A stretch of 35,848 nucleotides of DNA from an uncultured Spirochaeta sp. (GTDB lineage: Bacteria > Spirochaetota > Spirochaetia > DSM-27196 > Alkalispirochaetaceae), in contig CAJWEZ010000045.1 in the NCBI GenBank assembly GCA_913030605.1, positions 1-35,848 of the forward strand. Reading direction: 5' to 3'. The notes below the pieces were generated by a model. The model was given only the letters and a program-made list of their open reading frames with translations. It was not told the DNA's origin and searched no databases. A program made the translations under genes and the position numbers. Of the stretch, positions 34,356 through 35,848 are shown one piece after another. Within the stretch, counting starts at the first letter, position 1. Every line of letters begins with the position of its first letter.

Positions 34356-34500
34356 CCTCGGTCGTGGGAACACAGGCTGAGAGCGAACGCCCACTGGGAT
34401 ATCCATCCATTCGTCGACGGAAACACACGAGTGGCACTCGCCTCCGCGTTGGTGTTTCTCGATCTGAACGGGACATCGATTTTTGATCCCGAGGGAACGC
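34356..34500 (+). pseudogene. Fic/Doc-family toxin remnant
   Basis: The frame through 34386-34500 encodes NAHWDIHPFVDGNTRVAL followed by ASALVFLDLNGTSIFDPEG. This is the catalytic core of Fic/Doc proteins: HPFxDGN(K/T)R followed by a hydrophobic helix and the Doc-like FLxLNG. Intact Doc proteins are about 125 residues; here only about 45 recognisable residues remain, with no start codon. After the EG the reading becomes arginine-rich nonsense. It is a truncated relic. No antitoxin (Phd-like) gene is seen beside it. Family members modify proteins by AMP transfer or phosphorylation; this fragment cannot be active. Confidence 0.7.
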
Positions 34501-35848
34501 ACCGTAGGCAAAGGCGGCGTCGGGAGGTCGAAAAGAACCTCCCGAGGGCGGCGGCTCGCCCTGAGTACGAGCAACGCGATCAGCGACCAGATCTCCTCGC
34601 GAGTTGCGCTGGTGACGGCGCTGCAGATGGCGGAACAGGTCGACAATCTGGAAGAGTCGAGCCTGGAGGGACGAAGCGCCCGCACGATCCAGGCGTCGGT
34701 GCGGATCGCGCAGGACTCGCTGCAGCAGTACCAGGCACTGATCTTCGGATCCGGTGACTCGGACGGCGCGGGAGCGAAGAACCTCGGTTCGATATCGGAT
34801 GACTTTCAGTCGATCTACGACGCGGCGGAGAACGCGTACCGGACGTCGGTGGGCTACGATCGCCAGCGGGACGACGGCACCGGCACGATGGAATACGTAA
34901 ACCGCGACAAGGAAGGGCTGTTCAACTGGCACGTCGGGTACGCGCCGCAGATGAAGTCGGACGAACCGGAGAAAGTCGAAGAGGACGGCTACGGGGAGAT
35001 GGGTCGCATCATGCGCGAGTTCATGATCAACGAAGCGCGCGCGCAGCGGGGCCTGTCGATACTGGATACGCCGGGGTATGCACTCAAACTGTGGGACGAC
35101 GACGCGGACAACGACGGTGAAAGCGATGGGTTCTTCGGAGCGCCGAGTATCAAGGACCTGACGAACATCGCGGTGAGCGTGGTGGCGTACTCGGCAGGCG
35201 TGGGGCCGCTGCTTACCGCGGCGATCAACCTCGCGGACGACGCGCTGTTCACGGCGCTGGATGTCGGTACGGGGTACCGGGACGCGGGGGACGCGTGGGG
35301 CTCGTTCGGCGTTCAGGCGGCGAGCGCCGTGGCAAGCTCGAGTATCGGCGGGGCGTTCAACGGGTTTGATGCAGCGGGGTCCGGCGGACTCAACGGGTTG
35401 ATCGACCGCTCTATGGCGGATACCACCGGGTTCTTCGGCAGCTCGTTTGTGAGCACATCGATCGACATCGGCATGAACGCGACGCAGAGTATCGCGACCA
35501 ACGCGGCATCGAGCGCGATCAGTTCGTACGACTTTTCCAACTGGGAGTTCGACGACAAAAAGATCTACGAGTCGACCTTCGGCAAGAGCGCGTGGGCGGG
35601 CTACGCGGGGAGTGCGGCGTCGACGGCGTTTACGGCGGGACTCAACTGGAGCGTGGATGGTACGTTGGGGAGGGACCTCGCGCAGGTGCGATCGTTGAAC
35701 CAGCTGGCGGGATCGGCGGTCAACGCGGGGATTCAGTACCGGATGACCGGGAGTACGACACTCAACGTGCTGAGCGCATCCGATCTATCGGGAGGATCGA
35801 TGAGCGGCGGCCTCAAGACCTACGGTCGGAACGTTCGGATCGCGGCGA
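34468..35848 (+). CDS. Large spirochaetal-type protein, partial: 5' end degenerate, 3' end beyond the window
   Basis: A frame opens after a stop at 34465-34467 and runs to the window edge without interruption (about 460 codons). Protein-like sequence begins near 34558 (LALSTSNAISDQISSRVAL) with no plausible start codon or ribosome site, so the N-terminus is probably lost. Visible features are a helical region (EQVDNLEESSLEGRSARTI), a charged segment GYDRQRDDGTGTMEYVNRD, and an acidic calcium-binding-like run LWDDDADNDGESDGFFGAP. A long Ala/Gly/Ser-rich part follows (SVVAYSAGVGPLLTAAINLADDALFT; ASAVASSSIGGAFNGFD). It recalls very long leptospiral/spirochaetal proteins (possibly TIGR04388) and polymorphic-toxin backbones; I am not sure of either. 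It may be a pseudogene or the middle of a rearranged locus. Confidence 0.6.
34520..34545. repeat. Perfect 9-bp inverted repeat at a gene-fragment junction
   Basis: TCGGGAGGT (34520-34528) pairs with ACCTCCCGA (34537-34545) around an eight-base A-rich loop. It lies just where the toxin-like sequence ends and before the next protein-like frame becomes recognisable. It could be an old terminator, a recombination site or a chance hairpin. Confidence 0.5.

Noticed and set aside
32560..34932. A 790-codon minus-strand frame opposite the helicase and toxin remnant
   Set aside because: The helicase motifs on the plus strand are unambiguous; the minus product has no recognisable domain and crosses several unrelated features.

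Overview
This window is high-GC (roughly 60-65% by eye), gene-dense bacterial DNA. The gene content suggests a free-living, chemotactic, Gram-negative bacterium, most likely a Spirochaetota member of the Spirochaeta/Alkalispirochaeta type. The clues are a cluster of lipoproteins, a dCache chemotaxis receptor, a YesM/YesN pair and a very long protein resembling large leptospiral/spirochaetal proteins. The assignment is inference; no rRNA or marker gene is present.

Layout. (1) 1-554: a degenerate GGTTAG repeat at the window edge, then a small three-helix membrane protein. (2) 801-5346: two tandem, related surface lipoproteins made of beta-helix repeats with FxxN and GGAI motifs, as in chlamydial Pmp proteins. 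(3) 5402-8882, minus strand: a class 3 lipase-like gene followed by MprF, the lysyl-phosphatidylglycerol synthase/flippase. (4) 8989-10125: a divergent lipoprotein with a possible alpha/beta-hydrolase fold. (5) 10132-14923, minus strand: a four-gene monosaccharide ABC importer of the Ytf/Mgl/Rbs type (binding protein, double ATPase, two permeases). (6) 15232-19347, plus strand and divergent from the importer: a YtfQ-like binding lipoprotein, a YesM-type kinase and a YesN-type AraC regulator. These look like a three-component sugar-sensing system controlling the adjacent importer. (7) 19584-25261, minus strand: a beta-barrel/PEGA-like envelope protein, a seven-bladed-propeller lipoprotein, a membrane-bound LuxR regulator and a secreted propeller-like protein. 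(8) 25470-30089, plus strand: a D-glycerate utilisation module (CdaR-type regulator, GntP permease, TPR protein, glycerate 2-kinase). (9) 30391-32474: a methyl-accepting chemotaxis protein broken by one missing base. (10) 32626-34353: a DEAD-box RNA helicase with a DbpA-like RNA-binding tail. (11) 34356-35848: gene debris, namely a Fic/Doc toxin remnant abutting a 5'-degenerate giant protein that runs off the window.

The most interesting unit is the binding-protein/kinase/regulator trio facing the ABC importer. The importer already has its own binding protein, so the second lipoprotein is best explained as an extracytoplasmic sensor subunit. Other points worth checking are perfect palindromes in two divergent promoter regions, an RNA hairpin between the importer's binding protein and ATPase genes, the repairable chemoreceptor frameshift, and the toxin remnant. 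No tRNA, rRNA, CRISPR array or intact insertion sequence was seen.
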